The notes under the pieces are model-generated. The model made no database searches. It saw only the letters and a list, made by a program, of their open reading frames with translations, and had not been told where the DNA came from. The translations under genes and the position numbers were made by a program. This document shows positions 8,822 to 18,064 of a stretch of 64,000 bases of DNA, piece after piece (position 1 is the stretch's first letter; each line of letters opens with the position of its first letter). The DNA lies in assembly GCF_014698825.1 (NCBI RefSeq), contig NZ_JACJTT010000001.1, positions 310,001 through 374,000 of the forward strand, written 5' to 3'. This DNA comes from Richelia sinica FACHB-800 (lineage in GTDB: Bacteria > Cyanobacteriota > Cyanobacteriia > Cyanobacteriales > Nostocaceae).

Positions 8822-10087
8822 TTAGTTGCGGTCTCGTTCTAATTTATCAATTACTCTTTGTAAATACCAATCTTCAAACATCCCTGGAAATTCATCACGT
8901 TCTTGCTGAATTAATCTTTCTGCTATTTCCCAATGTCCTCCTACTAATCGGAGGATACGTTGGCGTAAAATTTGAAATTGTTGATTTTTAATTTCTGGGG
9001 TGGAGTTTTGAATTTTTTGGAGGCTATTGAAAACTATTTGGTAATTTTCCCAATCTTCTTGTTCACAATAAATACTTGCTGCTTGTTGATAATCAGCAAT
9101 GGCACTTTGCATTTCTTCTAAACAAGTGTAGGCAATACCGCGATTGTAGTAGGCTGAAGGGTCATCAGGTTGAATTTGCAATGCTTGGGTGTAGTCTTGA
9201 ATCGCATCTAAATATTTGCCCATGATGCGATAAACATTTCCTCTAGCAATGTAGACTAAACTTTCTGCTGGTTGAATTTGTAAAGCTTGATTTAAGTCAG
9301 CCAAAGCCCCTTGATAATCTCCTAGTTGGGAACGGGCTTTACCTCGGTTACGATAGACGATGCCATGATTAAAATTGAGTTTTAGGGCTTGATTAAAATC
9401 AGCGATCGCTTCCTGATATTTCCCTATTTTGCACTTAACAACTCCTCGACAGCAATAGGCTTGACCATCTTGGTTATCAGCTTGCAAAATCCAGTCTAAA
9501 TCTTTGAGAGCTGCTGTTGTATCTCCATTTTCTGCCCGGTCTAATAGCTGAGTAAAGTATTCATTAATGGAAATAATTGGTGCCCTTGTTGGTTGTACTG
9601 GTTGAATAGCCGTTTGTTCCTTGGGCTGTAGCTGCTGGATTTTTGCCAAACACAAACGACAGTTGTCTTTATCGGTTTGTTCTAAATATAATTGGGCAGC
9701 AGTTTTAAAATTAGCGATCGCATCTTGAATATAACCTTGTTTCCGTCGTACCATTCCCCGCAGGTCGTAAGCTGCTGCATAGTTGCGGTTTAATTGAATG
9801 GCTTTTTCCACATCTTCTAAAGCACCGGGTAAATTCTTCAGACTCAATCTAGCTAAAGCCCGACAGTAGTAAGCCTCCACACTTTGAGGATCTAATTTTA
9901 ACGCCTCTGTATAATCATCAACTGCTTGCAGAGTAGCACCGCTATCATAAAAAGCTAAACCGCGTTTGATATATGCCAAACTAAACACAGGATTTAACTG
10001 AATAGCTTGGTTAAATTCCGCAATGGCACCAGCATAATCCTGTTGTTGGGCTTTTTCTAAACCTCGGCGGTAAAATTCTTCACTCAT
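8822..10087 (-). CDS. Tetratricopeptide-repeat protein
   Basis: 421 residues, nearly all TPR units of 34 residues. Clear repeats lie in two blocks, about 1-130 and 185-345, each with the W/Y-A-G-Y-A-P pattern (AYYCRALARLSL, AYCCRGVVKCKIG, AYYNRGIAYTCLE). No signal peptide or enzymatic domain is seen, so it is probably a cytoplasmic scaffold or adaptor. The last 60 residues (QILRQRILRLVGGHWEIAERLI) are a separate helical tail seen in several cyanobacterial TPR proteins. It follows rnz on the same strand with a 20-bp gap, so co-transcription is likely. Confidence 0.9.
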   Translation of the reverse strand: MSEEFYRRGLEKAQQQDYAGAIAEFNQAIQLNPVFSLAYIKRGLAFYDSGATLQAVDDYTEALKLDPQSVEAYYCRALARLSLKNLPGALEDVEKAIQLNRNYAAAYDLRGMVRRKQGYIQDAIANFKTAAQLYLEQTDKDNCRLCLAKIQQLQPKEQTAIQPVQPTRAPIISINEYFTQLLDRAENGDTTAALKDLDWILQADNQDGQAYCCRGVVKCKIGKYQEAIADFNQALKLNFNHGIVYRNRGKARSQLGDYQGALADLNQALQIQPAESLVYIARGNVYRIMGKYLDAIQDYTQALQIQPDDPSAYYNRGIAYTCLEEMQSAIADYQQAASIYCEQEDWENYQIVFNSLQKIQNSTPEIKNQQFQILRQRILRLVGGHWEIAERLIQQERDEFPGMFEDWYLQRVIDKLERDRN

Positions 10088-10107
10088 ATCCTACCTGCAT
10101 GGATGGT

Positions 10108-11070
10108 TTACACAGAATTGAGGTGATTCGCTACCACTTCCCGTCGTCGGGGAACATCATAAACCATAAAATCATGGGCCATATCCGTATTGGGAAAAAT
10201 TGCCCTGGCTTCCTGTAACAAATCTCGGAGTTCTATGCTGTTACCAGGGGCATAGCGGGGGCTGAAATGGGTCATAATCAGTTTATTGACCCCAGCCACA
10301 TGGGCAGTTTGTGCCGCCATAGTCGAGGTAGAGTGGAGACGTTGAAAGGCCATCTCTGCATCTTGGTGGGCAAAGGTGGCTTCATGAATTAATACATCTG
10401 CATCTGCCGCCAAACTCACCGCACCGTCACAATAAACTGTATCTGTACAATAGGCAATTTTCCGACCAATTTCTGTGGGGCCACACAACTCGCTCCCCTT
10501 AATCACCCGCCCATCTTCCAAGGTAACAGTCTCACCGCGTTTCAATTGTCCATAAATGGGTCCGGAGGGAATTTTCAAAGCTTTGGCTTTTTCCACATCA
10601 AAGCGACCTACCCGGTCTTTTTCCACGACTCGATAGCCAAAGGCGGTAATGCGGTGATGTAAAAGACCACAGCTAACCGTAAATTCCTCATCTTCGTAAA
10701 TAACTCCTGGTTTCACCGTATGGACTTTGACGGGATAGGAAAAATGGGTATGGGAATAACGGGAGGCAGCTTGTAGATAGTCATTTAATCCCGGTGGTCC
10801 ATAAATATCCACTTTTTCCACATTTCCAGCTAAACCGCAACTGGCTAGTAGTCCCATTAAGCCAAAAATGTGGTCGCCATGCAGGTGGGTAATAAATATC
10901 CGCGAGAGTTGGCTAATTCTCAGGTCACTGCGTAATATCTGATGCTGTGTACCTTCTCCACAGTCAAATAACCATAGTTCAGCCCTCTGGGGTAATCTTA
11001 GGGCGACGCTGGAAACATTACGCGCTCTTGTAGGTACACCTGAACTGGTTCCTAAGAATGTGATCTGCAC
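10108..11070 (-). CDS. rnz: Ribonuclease Z (tRNA 3'-processing endonuclease)
   Basis: Metallo-beta-lactamase-fold endonuclease that removes 3' trailers from tRNA precursors. 320 residues. It has the zinc-binding HLHGDHIFG motif (about 62-70), the N-terminal FLGTSSGVPTRARN typical of RNase Z, CDTVYC with the metal-ligand Asp, HEATFAHQDAEMA, and a late THFSPRY. The start is GTG at 11070 (VQITFLGTSS), immediately before the conserved beta strand. Length is normal for the short bacterial form. It is first in a probable two-gene operon with the TPR protein. Confidence 0.95.
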   Translation of the reverse strand: MQITFLGTSSGVPTRARNVSSVALRLPQRAELWLFDCGEGTQHQILRSDLRISQLSRIFITHLHGDHIFGLMGLLASCGLAGNVEKVDIYGPPGLNDYLQAASRYSHTHFSYPVKVHTVKPGVIYEDEEFTVSCGLLHHRITAFGYRVVEKDRVGRFDVEKAKALKIPSGPIYGQLKRGETVTLEDGRVIKGSELCGPTEIGRKIAYCTDTVYCDGAVSLAADADVLIHEATFAHQDAEMAFQRLHSTSTMAAQTAHVAGVNKLIMTHFSPRYAPGNSIELRDLLQEARAIFPNTDMAHDFMVYDVPRRREVVANHLNSV

Positions 11071-11425
11071 AGCCTTATTTAGCCTTCCTCTTAATCAATT
11101 AAGAATCTCTATTATCTATATTGGCATGGTTGTTGAAAAAAATACTTGCACTGATTTATCTCACACCGGAAGAGTCAGAATAGCCACTGGGTGGTTTTTG
11201 ATCTGCTGGGGGTTGATATGCAGTCAATACCAGTGGTGTCACTGATAAGTTGATTCCTAAAAGCCAAATGGTGATCAGTTGGGGGTTGAATATTTTGTGC
11301 AAGAGCCATATAAATTCATTCATATTATCCCTCTATTTGTGGCATTGCACTGACAAAATGAAGAATTTTTCCCAGTTATTTCTATATGTAGACTATAGAT
11401 AAAATCACTATCTGTATGGGAAAAT
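11071..11425. other. Spacer, nothing recognised
   Basis: This 355-bp stretch separates rnz from the CHASE2 kinase gene, both on the minus strand. It would hold the rnz promoter and the end of the kinase transcript. Short plus-strand frames here lack plausible composition. I see no RNA gene or clear hairpin. Confidence 0.4.
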
Positions 11426-13318
11426 TTAGCAATCTAACATTCTAAAAAAACTGGTTACGGGCCAAGATAACTCACAGATAGTACCACGCGGAGAAAGGTG
11501 AACCCGCCGAAACTTACCTTTTATTTGTCGTGCTAAGTTTTTAAATTGTTGTGTGCCCCGACCTTCTCGAAATGAGTTAATACCTAAGCCATCATCAATG
11601 ACACTCAGGGTAAACCAGCCTTCGGATGCAGAACAAATCACTTGTAGGCAAGTAACTCCGACCGCGTGTTTACCAACATTACACAATGCTTCTTCTAGAA
11701 ATCGACATAGTCCTCGCTTGTGTTCAATACTAAAACTTCTTTCGTCAATGGGTTCAAAGTTACGGATTTTTACTTTCAGGGTTTTAAAACAAGGAAAATC
11801 GCGTTCTAAAGTATAGCTATAAACCTGATAGAGAATTTCATTTAGGGGGTCTTGTAAATTAATTACTAGACCGTTTCCTAAATAAAGACTAGTGTCATGG
11901 GTGATAGGTTCCCTTTGTAAAAAATCATAAATCCCCCGTAGTTCTTGATTGAGTTTTTCTAGTTCTAATTCCAGTTCTGGCAATAATTTATTGATAGGTA
12001 AATCTTGGTTTTTAAACAGGCGTAAAATTTTGGCAAGACTTTGTAATGGGCCGTTGTGGATAGTTTCAAAGGTAAGTTCAATAACAGCTTGACGAGTTTG
12101 AATTCCTGATTTTAATGCTCGGTCATATTGATATAAAGCGGTGAGTGAAATGCCATTGATTCCTAAGACGAAAATTGCGGGAATGATAGGTACCCACCAA
12201 CCCCAAATTAACAGTAAATAACTGAAACTCACTAAACTAGCGATCGCTACTGCTACAACTAAGAGGTTCGCTAAGGGTGATTTAGTTAATCTAGCACTGG
12301 TAATGCCTAAAATACCCCAAACTAAAATCCACAGATATTCCCAGCTTTCATCCCAACTGTTGAGTAGGGGTCTAGAGTTGAGTGCAGCACTGATAATTTG
12401 ACTCACTGCATGGGCTTGGATTTCCACTCCATAGACTCTGCCTGTGGTAGGCTTGACGGAAGGAATGGCAGAAGTGGTGATAAAGTCTTTGCTACTGGCT
12501 GCGGTCATGCCAATAATGATGATGCGATCGCGTATCCACTCTGGGTTATATTTATTCTCCTGGATATCGTGCCAAGATAGCGTCCTGAATCGTTCTTTCC
12601 CACTGCGAAAGTTGAGTAGTACCTGCACTCCACCTGCATCAGCTTGCACATATCCCCCAGAGTTGGGTAAAAACCGTGGCAGTTCAGTTTTACCAAAACG
12701 CATAGCAGCGCGATCGCGCAATCCATTTTCTAAACTCAATCCCTGTTTTTCTAAATAGGCTGTTGCTAACCGCAAAGACAAGGAGAATTTATAGCCTTTA
12801 TCTGTAGGAGTTCCTAATAAACTGCGTCTTAATTTGCCATCACTATCAGTAATTTGATCTGCAAATCCTATTTGTTGGGGGCCTAATTGTGGTGGAGGTG
12901 CGATTTGATCTGGTAAGACTTTTTCGATGGCAATTAAATTCTTGCTATTTTGAAAAGCACTGACTAATTCACTATGACCAGGATTAACAGGTAAATCACG
13001 ATAAATATCCAGTCCAATTACGCGCGGATTGTGACTTTGTAATTTGTTTAATAAACTAGCTAAATCACGATCTAAAATTGGATAATGCTTGAGGGTATGG
13101 ATATCTTTTTCATCAATGCCAATAATAACAATTCTATCATCTATTGGTTCTTCAGGACGTAAACTCAAAAAAGTATCAAAAGCCAACCATTCCAAAGGCT
13201 GCATATAACCTGTTAATCTCGCAATAATTACCAGGGCAATTATTGCCAATCCAGGTATAGCACCTACACGGGCTACAGCAAATTCCTCCTTAATATTTTT
13301 CCAAAGTGTAAATAGCAT
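11426..13318 (-). CDS. CHASE2-domain sensor histidine kinase
   Basis: 630 residues. An N-terminal membrane segment (about 17-36) is followed by an extracytoplasmic CHASE2 domain (about 40-310; VIIGIDEKDIHTLKHYPI, VIGLDIYRDLPV). Three further membrane segments follow (about 325-395), then a kinase core. The phosphoacceptor region reads TIHNGPLQSLAKIL, close to the H-D-G-x-x-Q box of NarL-type (HisKA_3) kinases with Asn for Asp. The ATPase domain has EALCNVGKHA (N box) and VIDDGLGI (G1). It follows the LuxR-type response regulator by 53 bp on the same strand, so the two are probably a cognate pair. CHASE2 ligands are unknown. Confidence 0.9.
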   Translation of the reverse strand: MLFTLWKNIKEEFAVARVGAIPGLAIIALVIIARLTGYMQPLEWLAFDTFLSLRPEEPIDDRIVIIGIDEKDIHTLKHYPILDRDLASLLNKLQSHNPRVIGLDIYRDLPVNPGHSELVSAFQNSKNLIAIEKVLPDQIAPPPQLGPQQIGFADQITDSDGKLRRSLLGTPTDKGYKFSLSLRLATAYLEKQGLSLENGLRDRAAMRFGKTELPRFLPNSGGYVQADAGGVQVLLNFRSGKERFRTLSWHDIQENKYNPEWIRDRIIIIGMTAASSKDFITTSAIPSVKPTTGRVYGVEIQAHAVSQIISAALNSRPLLNSWDESWEYLWILVWGILGITSARLTKSPLANLLVVAVAIASLVSFSYLLLIWGWWVPIIPAIFVLGINGISLTALYQYDRALKSGIQTRQAVIELTFETIHNGPLQSLAKILRLFKNQDLPINKLLPELELELEKLNQELRGIYDFLQREPITHDTSLYLGNGLVINLQDPLNEILYQVYSYTLERDFPCFKTLKVKIRNFEPIDERSFSIEHKRGLCRFLEEALCNVGKHAVGVTCLQVICSASEGWFTLSVIDDGLGINSFREGRGTQQFKNLARQIKGKFRRVHLSPRGTICELSWPVTSFFRMLDC

Positions 13319-13371
13319 AAGTCGAAATTGAATGATGGCTAGAGAACTCTGAGTTAATTCAAGTAGTTATC

Positions 13372-14058
13372 TTAATCAATTAATCCTTCCTCTCTGGCAC
13401 GCATTTCTGTTTGAATACGAATGTTTTTTCCATCTTCAGGATAAACATTTAAAGCATCTTGTAATTTGCTCCAATAATGACGCACCATGCGCTCTGATAT
13501 ACACATATGTTCTGCAATAGCTTTGTCCTGTAATCCCTCTTCAAATGCCAAGGTCAGGACTCTCATCCATTCTGGTTTGACTTCTAAGCCTGAATGAATT
13601 CCTTTAATATCTTTTGTATGAGTTAAACCTTGTAAAGCCCAAGCCACTCTAGTTAACATTGCCTGGGTCGAAAGGCTTTTATCTGCAACCGTAAAACCGC
13701 CTTTATGACTATCAATATGAGGACGGATACGTACCAAAGTTCTTACATGAGCACTTTGAACGACTATATTTAAATGGGGATAATTTTTCATTAATGTTTT
13801 GAGCACTTGAATCCCAGTATCGGGTCGGGCAGTTGTACCTAACTTCTCTGGGATTGACAAATCCATAACAACTAAATCAGGTTGTAAATTAGTCACTTGT
13901 TCTAGTGCATTGCTAGCATGACTAGCAGTAATAAATTCAGCATTAGGATAGTTTTTTTGTAAGATATCAACCGTTCCACTTAAAACTGATTCGTGGTCAT
14001 CAATTACCAAAATTTTCAGCAGTTCTTTAGCTGATAAAACTTGTTTCATATTTAACAC
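13372..14058 (-). CDS. Response regulator, receiver plus LuxR-type HTH
   Basis: 228 residues. The receiver domain (about 12-135) has the acidic pair IDDHES and the phosphoacceptor in VVMDLSIPE. After it, a loop slightly longer than usual (KLGTTARPDTG) leads to the next helix. The C-terminal HTH (about 165-215; LAFEEGLQDKAIAEHMCISE, RMVRHYWSKLQDAL) is LuxR/FixJ-like, so it is probably a DNA-binding output. The start drawn is GTG at 14058; an ATG three codons later at 14049 is equally good. It precedes the CHASE2 kinase gene in one probable operon. Confidence 0.88.
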   Translation of the reverse strand: MLNMKQVLSAKELLKILVIDDHESVLSGTVDILQKNYPNAEFITASHASNALEQVTNLQPDLVVMDLSIPEKLGTTARPDTGIQVLKTLMKNYPHLNIVVQSAHVRTLVRIRPHIDSHKGGFTVADKSLSTQAMLTRVAWALQGLTHTKDIKGIHSGLEVKPEWMRVLTLAFEEGLQDKAIAEHMCISERMVRHYWSKLQDALNVYPEDGKNIRIQTEMRAREEGLID

Positions 14059-15330
14059 CTAGCCTAATGATGATACAATTTCGCAGTTTTTCGGTTACCT
14101 CAATTAGGTTATGACTATGAAATTATGTGACCGTTAGTTGATTGACGAGATTGAGATACAGATTGATTAGTGCAATGTGTCTAGTACAATAGGGAGTCAA
14201 TAGATTCATCACCTAAAATACTGGAAAAGCTAATTAACTTGGTCAGCTTTTTGACTAGAGTCTTGTGTTATATCACGTTCGATTACTTATCATCAAATTT
14301 ATCAATGTAGGTTAATTTGAACCCAGTGAACCCTAACACAACCTGAGAGTGAATGTTGGTTTTTGTTCCTCAACCGAACCTACGGATATTATAAGTGTTT
14401 AACCAAAGGTGATATTACTAGTGATTTTTGGTTAGGGCTAGAAAAGTGAAGAGAGAAATGTAAACCTCAGGATAGATGTTGATTTCTAGTTAATAAACCA
14501 AAATGCTGAACTCAATAACAACAAATATAATTTATATATCTTTTCTGAAGTGACATCTCCATATACATCAATTTATTTACCTATATAACTATCAGCATCA
14601 TAGTAGAGAAACCCGGATTTACTCACAAAGTTTCTTTAATTATTTAGTGAAGAATCAATGATTGGCAGATGATACTAGGTATTATCTGATTTTTCTTGTG
14701 TGAAATTACTCGATTTATTTTTAACTCTTATTCCTTGGAGAATAAATATTTTACCTGGTAAATTTTGTAGAACAAGTATCATAAATTATTGGGTTGGAAA
14801 TTTTACGTCACCATTGGTCGATAATTAGGCTCATATCAATTTATCTTGTCCAAAACGGTATGTTCAATTACAGTTTGCCAATTAATCAGCATCAGACATC
14901 ACATTTTTGAGGTAAATTATTTTCTCCATTCCCTGGCATCAATATCAAGTCTCGACACATAGGTCGGACAATTTTCACTCTCATCTCTCGCTATTACCGA
15001 ATAATTTTCTATCTTGGGGATTTTATCATACTGAAAAATCTGTTTCTAAAAACATGTGATTATACCCATCAAACAATTACTAATGTTGTCACCAAAGTTA
15101 GGTGTTTTGGTATTAGCCATGTACAAAAAGTGATTATAAGGTGAGTTAACTCAGGTAAAAATGATCATTTTTGATCAATAAAATCAAAATTCTTGTTTAT
15201 AGAATTTTGTCAATACATATAGCCGTAGACATCCTCTTAGGACATGAACCACAACTAAAACCTGAATACTGAAAGGCTGTTAGCACTGTCACCTGTCACC
15301 TGCTATAAATGCCTATTGCTGTTGTCTCAG
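14059..15330. other. Long gene-free spacer (1.27 kb)
   Basis: No frame with plausible coding composition, no tRNA and no insertion sequence is visible. The stretch is AT-rich with many stops in all frames. It must contain the promoter of the response regulator gene at its left end. The only small repeat noted is TGTCACC twice near 15285-15300. The length leaves room for an unrecognised small RNA. Confidence 0.4.
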
Positions 15331-16578
15331 TTAAATAACTAACTGAATTAACCCCCACTGACCATTAGTCAACCATTCCGGGTCAACTTTACCCAGTTCT
15401 GCGAGGGTGTCCGTAGTTAGTCCAGCAACAACTTCAGATTTAAGGGTACGTAAAGCCACCATTGGGGCTGGTAAATAGGAAACAATATCTGCAAAATTAG
15501 TGGTAAAGTCCCAGTGGCGATCGCCTAACAAGCGACGATAATTAGCGTCTCCCTTGACGACGATGAGGTTTGAGTGAGCTAATTCGGCTGTTAATGCTGC
15601 TGGTAACTCCCAAAAAGCCAAGGGAGAAGTCCAAAAATAATCTTCGACTAAAATCAGTCTGCCTGATTCTAAATTCTCTGTAAGTCTTTGTGTAAATGAT
15701 TTGACGTGGGGATGACTACCTTCAGCCAAAAAATCTCTAGTTTGATAGACATCTTGAATGGTCGCGTCAGACACAAAAGTGGGATGAGGTTTTAAATGTA
15801 GATAAACTTGATGGGCTAAACCACTACCTAAGAGAAAATCTGCAAAACACAAATCGCTAATTAGTTCAAATCCCCCATTGTCAATGATAAAATCAATACG
15901 TTGTCCTGGAGATTTAGTTAACAATTTACTGACTAGAAAGGCATCGTCAACGAGTAGGTGAGTTAGTTGATTTTGAATATCAAATTTACTTCTATCGTCT
16001 TCAAAAGCTGACCACAAGCTTAAGTCTACCCGATTTCCCCAGAGAGCAAAGTAGAGTAAAGCCATAATTGAAGCTTTACTGGGTTTCCCATCTGCCAAGG
16101 CTTCATCTAACCATTCTTGAACTTGACTACATAAAGAAATAGTAGAATCAATTGATGCTTCTAAACCTTGGGTTTTTTGTAACAAAAAGGGATCTAGACC
16201 CTGAAATTCTCCCGGAATAAAGTAGTTAGTGATATTGAGAATTAAGCGATAAAAATAAGTTTCGGCAACAAACCAAGGTATATCTAACCACCGTTGACCG
16301 ATATATGGTTGTAAATATTTTTCCCAGTCCGAAAAATCTACACCTTCATCTGGGAATAAAAATTGTAAAGATCCAGTTTTCAGTGCTGCTGCTAGTTGTT
16401 CAAGTTTGTGATTAATTTGCGGAGGAAAATTATTTTCCTTGATCACTCGCAGTGCGATCGCTGGCATTCGCTCTGTCACTGTATACTCAGTAAAGGAACC
16501 AACTTCAGACCCTGTAAGTGCAGGTGGTAGGGGTAAGTTGGGGACGCGAATTTCATTCACCACTAAACTGTTCTTCAC
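15331..16578 (-). CDS. DUF89/ARMT1-family damage-control phosphatase
   Basis: 415 residues. Members are metal-dependent phosphatases proposed to remove damaged or excess sugar phosphates; eukaryotic ARMT1 belongs here. Diagnostic motifs are FIIDNGGFELISDLCFADFL (about 227-246), with the Asp-Asn metal site, and VVKGDANYRRLLGDRHW (about 342-358). Together these point to the ARMT1-like subfamily. The start is GTG at 16578. It is divergent from the glutamine-synthetase-like gene across 77 bp, so they share a compact promoter region. Substrate unknown. Confidence 0.87.
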   Translation of the reverse strand: MKNSLVVNEIRVPNLPLPPALTGSEVGSFTEYTVTERMPAIALRVIKENNFPPQINHKLEQLAAALKTGSLQFLFPDEGVDFSDWEKYLQPYIGQRWLDIPWFVAETYFYRLILNITNYFIPGEFQGLDPFLLQKTQGLEASIDSTISLCSQVQEWLDEALADGKPSKASIMALLYFALWGNRVDLSLWSAFEDDRSKFDIQNQLTHLLVDDAFLVSKLLTKSPGQRIDFIIDNGGFELISDLCFADFLLGSGLAHQVYLHLKPHPTFVSDATIQDVYQTRDFLAEGSHPHVKSFTQRLTENLESGRLILVEDYFWTSPLAFWELPAALTAELAHSNLIVVKGDANYRRLLGDRHWDFTTNFADIVSYLPAPMVALRTLKSEVVAGLTTDTLAELGKVDPEWLTNGQWGLIQLVI

Positions 16579-16655
16579 CTCAAATTTTTTAGTTATTTTA
16601 ACCTGAATCTCCGATTTCGAGATTATGGCCTTAAAATCGACTCACCCACGCAACG

Positions 16656-18014
16656 GTGAGAATGATGATGGAAAACAAGGCATTGAAGAAAGTCAAAAAA
16701 TCCCTTCAGGAAGCAGGTGTGAAGTTTGTTCGTGTCCTGTGGTGTGACAATGCCAATATCATTCGTGGTAAAGCTGTACATATAGATATGCTGTCCCACT
16801 ACTTTGAAGATGGTGTAGCGATATCGGCAGGTATGCTAGGAGCACCAGTGATGTATGATTCTGTCATCCCTGCTTCTGGACTCACACCAGTGGGAGAAGT
16901 GAGTTTAAAACCAGATTGGCAAACTTTGACGGCTTTACCTTATGCTCCTAGTCATGCCCGTGTCTTTAGTAATATGATCCAAAACGGTCATGGTTGGGAT
17001 ATTTGTCCCCGTGGCTTTTTGTCACGAATGATTGCAGCGGCCGAAAGTGCTGGGTTAGAAATACAAGCAGCCTTTGAAAATGAGTTTTATTTATTACAAA
17101 AAAATGGTGAGGAAATAGTTGGTGCAGACTCTACCATTTTCGCCTCAACTCAATCAATGGACGGGAATTTAGATGTCATTAATGATATTGCTGATGCTCT
17201 CGTTGCCCAAAAGATTCCTGTCGAACAATATTATCCAGAATCAGGCCCTGGTCAGCAGGAAATTTCTGTCCGTTACACTCATGCTCTGCAAGCGGCTGAC
17301 TGGCAAGTAGCTTTTCGAGAAACCGTGAGAGCGATCGCTAATCGTCATTATCTTACCGCATCTTTTCTGCCGAAGATTTTTGCCGATAGTGCTGGTAATG
17401 GCTGTCATCTCCACTTAAGTTTATGGCGTGACGGTAAAAATTTGCTGCCTGACGGAGAAGACGTTTTTGGTCTGTCTCCCATTGCCAAAGCCTTTATCGC
17501 TGGAATTTTACACCATCTTCCCGGTCTCATGGCCATTACTACCCCCAGTCCCAACTCCTACCGTCGCATCCGTCCCCACTTTTGGAGTGGTGCCTTTCGG
17601 TGCTGGGGAGTAGATAATAAAGAAGCCGCTGTGAGAGTCATTAGCAACCCTAAAGGTACAGGTTCCACGCATTTTGAACTAAAAACCGTTGATGCCACCG
17701 CCAATCCTTATTTAGCCTTAGGTGCGGTGATAGCGGCAGGGTTAGATGGAGTGACAAAAAACCTCGAATTAGGTCAACCAATAGCTCAAGATCCTGGATA
17801 TCTACCACTAGATGAACGCATTCTCAAAGGCATTAGCCCTTTACCAGAGAATTTAGGTGTAGCGATCGCTCATCTACAACAAGATGACATTTTACTACAA
17901 GCTCTCAGCCCAAAACTAGCCCAAGCTTTTCTCGCAGTCCGTCAAGCTGAATGGGAAGCCATGAAAGATTGGGAATTAGCAGCAGAAGTGAAATTATTAT
18001 TGGAGAGATATTAA
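16656..18014 (+). CDS. Glutamine-synthetase-like ligase (FluG C-domain type)
   Basis: 452 residues with the GS fold: a beta-grasp N-domain (FVRVLWCDNANIIRGKAV), then catalytic residues in AAFENEFYLL (Glu), ESGPGQQEIS (Glu), GNGCHLHLSLW (His), NSYRRIRPHFW (Arg) and HFELKTVDATANPYLALG. It is shorter and divergent from the main GlnA, so it probably joins ammonia or an amine to a gamma-carboxylate other than in bulk ammonia assimilation; the true substrate is unknown. Several starts are possible: GTG 16656, or ATGs at 16662, 16665 and 16668, the last with GGTGAG at good spacing. It is followed by an amidohydrolase gene, and the pair matches the two halves of eukaryotic FluG/NodGS in reverse order. 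Confidence 0.88.
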   Translation: MRMMMENKALKKVKKSLQEAGVKFVRVLWCDNANIIRGKAVHIDMLSHYFEDGVAISAGMLGAPVMYDSVIPASGLTPVGEVSLKPDWQTLTALPYAPSHARVFSNMIQNGHGWDICPRGFLSRMIAAAESAGLEIQAAFENEFYLLQKNGEEIVGADSTIFASTQSMDGNLDVINDIADALVAQKIPVEQYYPESGPGQQEISVRYTHALQAADWQVAFRETVRAIANRHYLTASFLPKIFADSAGNGCHLHLSLWRDGKNLLPDGEDVFGLSPIAKAFIAGILHHLPGLMAITTPSPNSYRRIRPHFWSGAFRCWGVDNKEAAVRVISNPKGTGSTHFELKTVDATANPYLALGAVIAAGLDGVTKNLELGQPIAQDPGYLPLDERILKGISPLPENLGVAIAHLQQDDILLQALSPKLAQAFLAVRQAEWEAMKDWELAAEVKLLLERY

Positions 18015-18030
18015 ACCAGTAAAAATTAGA

Positions 18031-18048
18031 GATGTTGCCATCAACATC
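18031..18048 (+). other. Perfect 7-bp hairpin in the GS-like/amidohydrolase spacer
   Basis: GATGTTG (18031-18037) pairs perfectly with CAACATC (18042-18048) around a four-base loop, 17 bases upstream of the amidohydrolase ATG at 18065. There is no T-run, so it is unlikely to be a terminator. It could tune translation or RNA stability of the second gene. Confidence 0.4.
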
Positions 18049-18064
18049 TCTCCCAGGATGTCCC

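Noticed and set aside
11060-11245. 61-codon plus-strand frame near rnz
   Set aside because: Starts inside the rnz 5' end on the other strand, no ribosome binding site, composition not protein-like.
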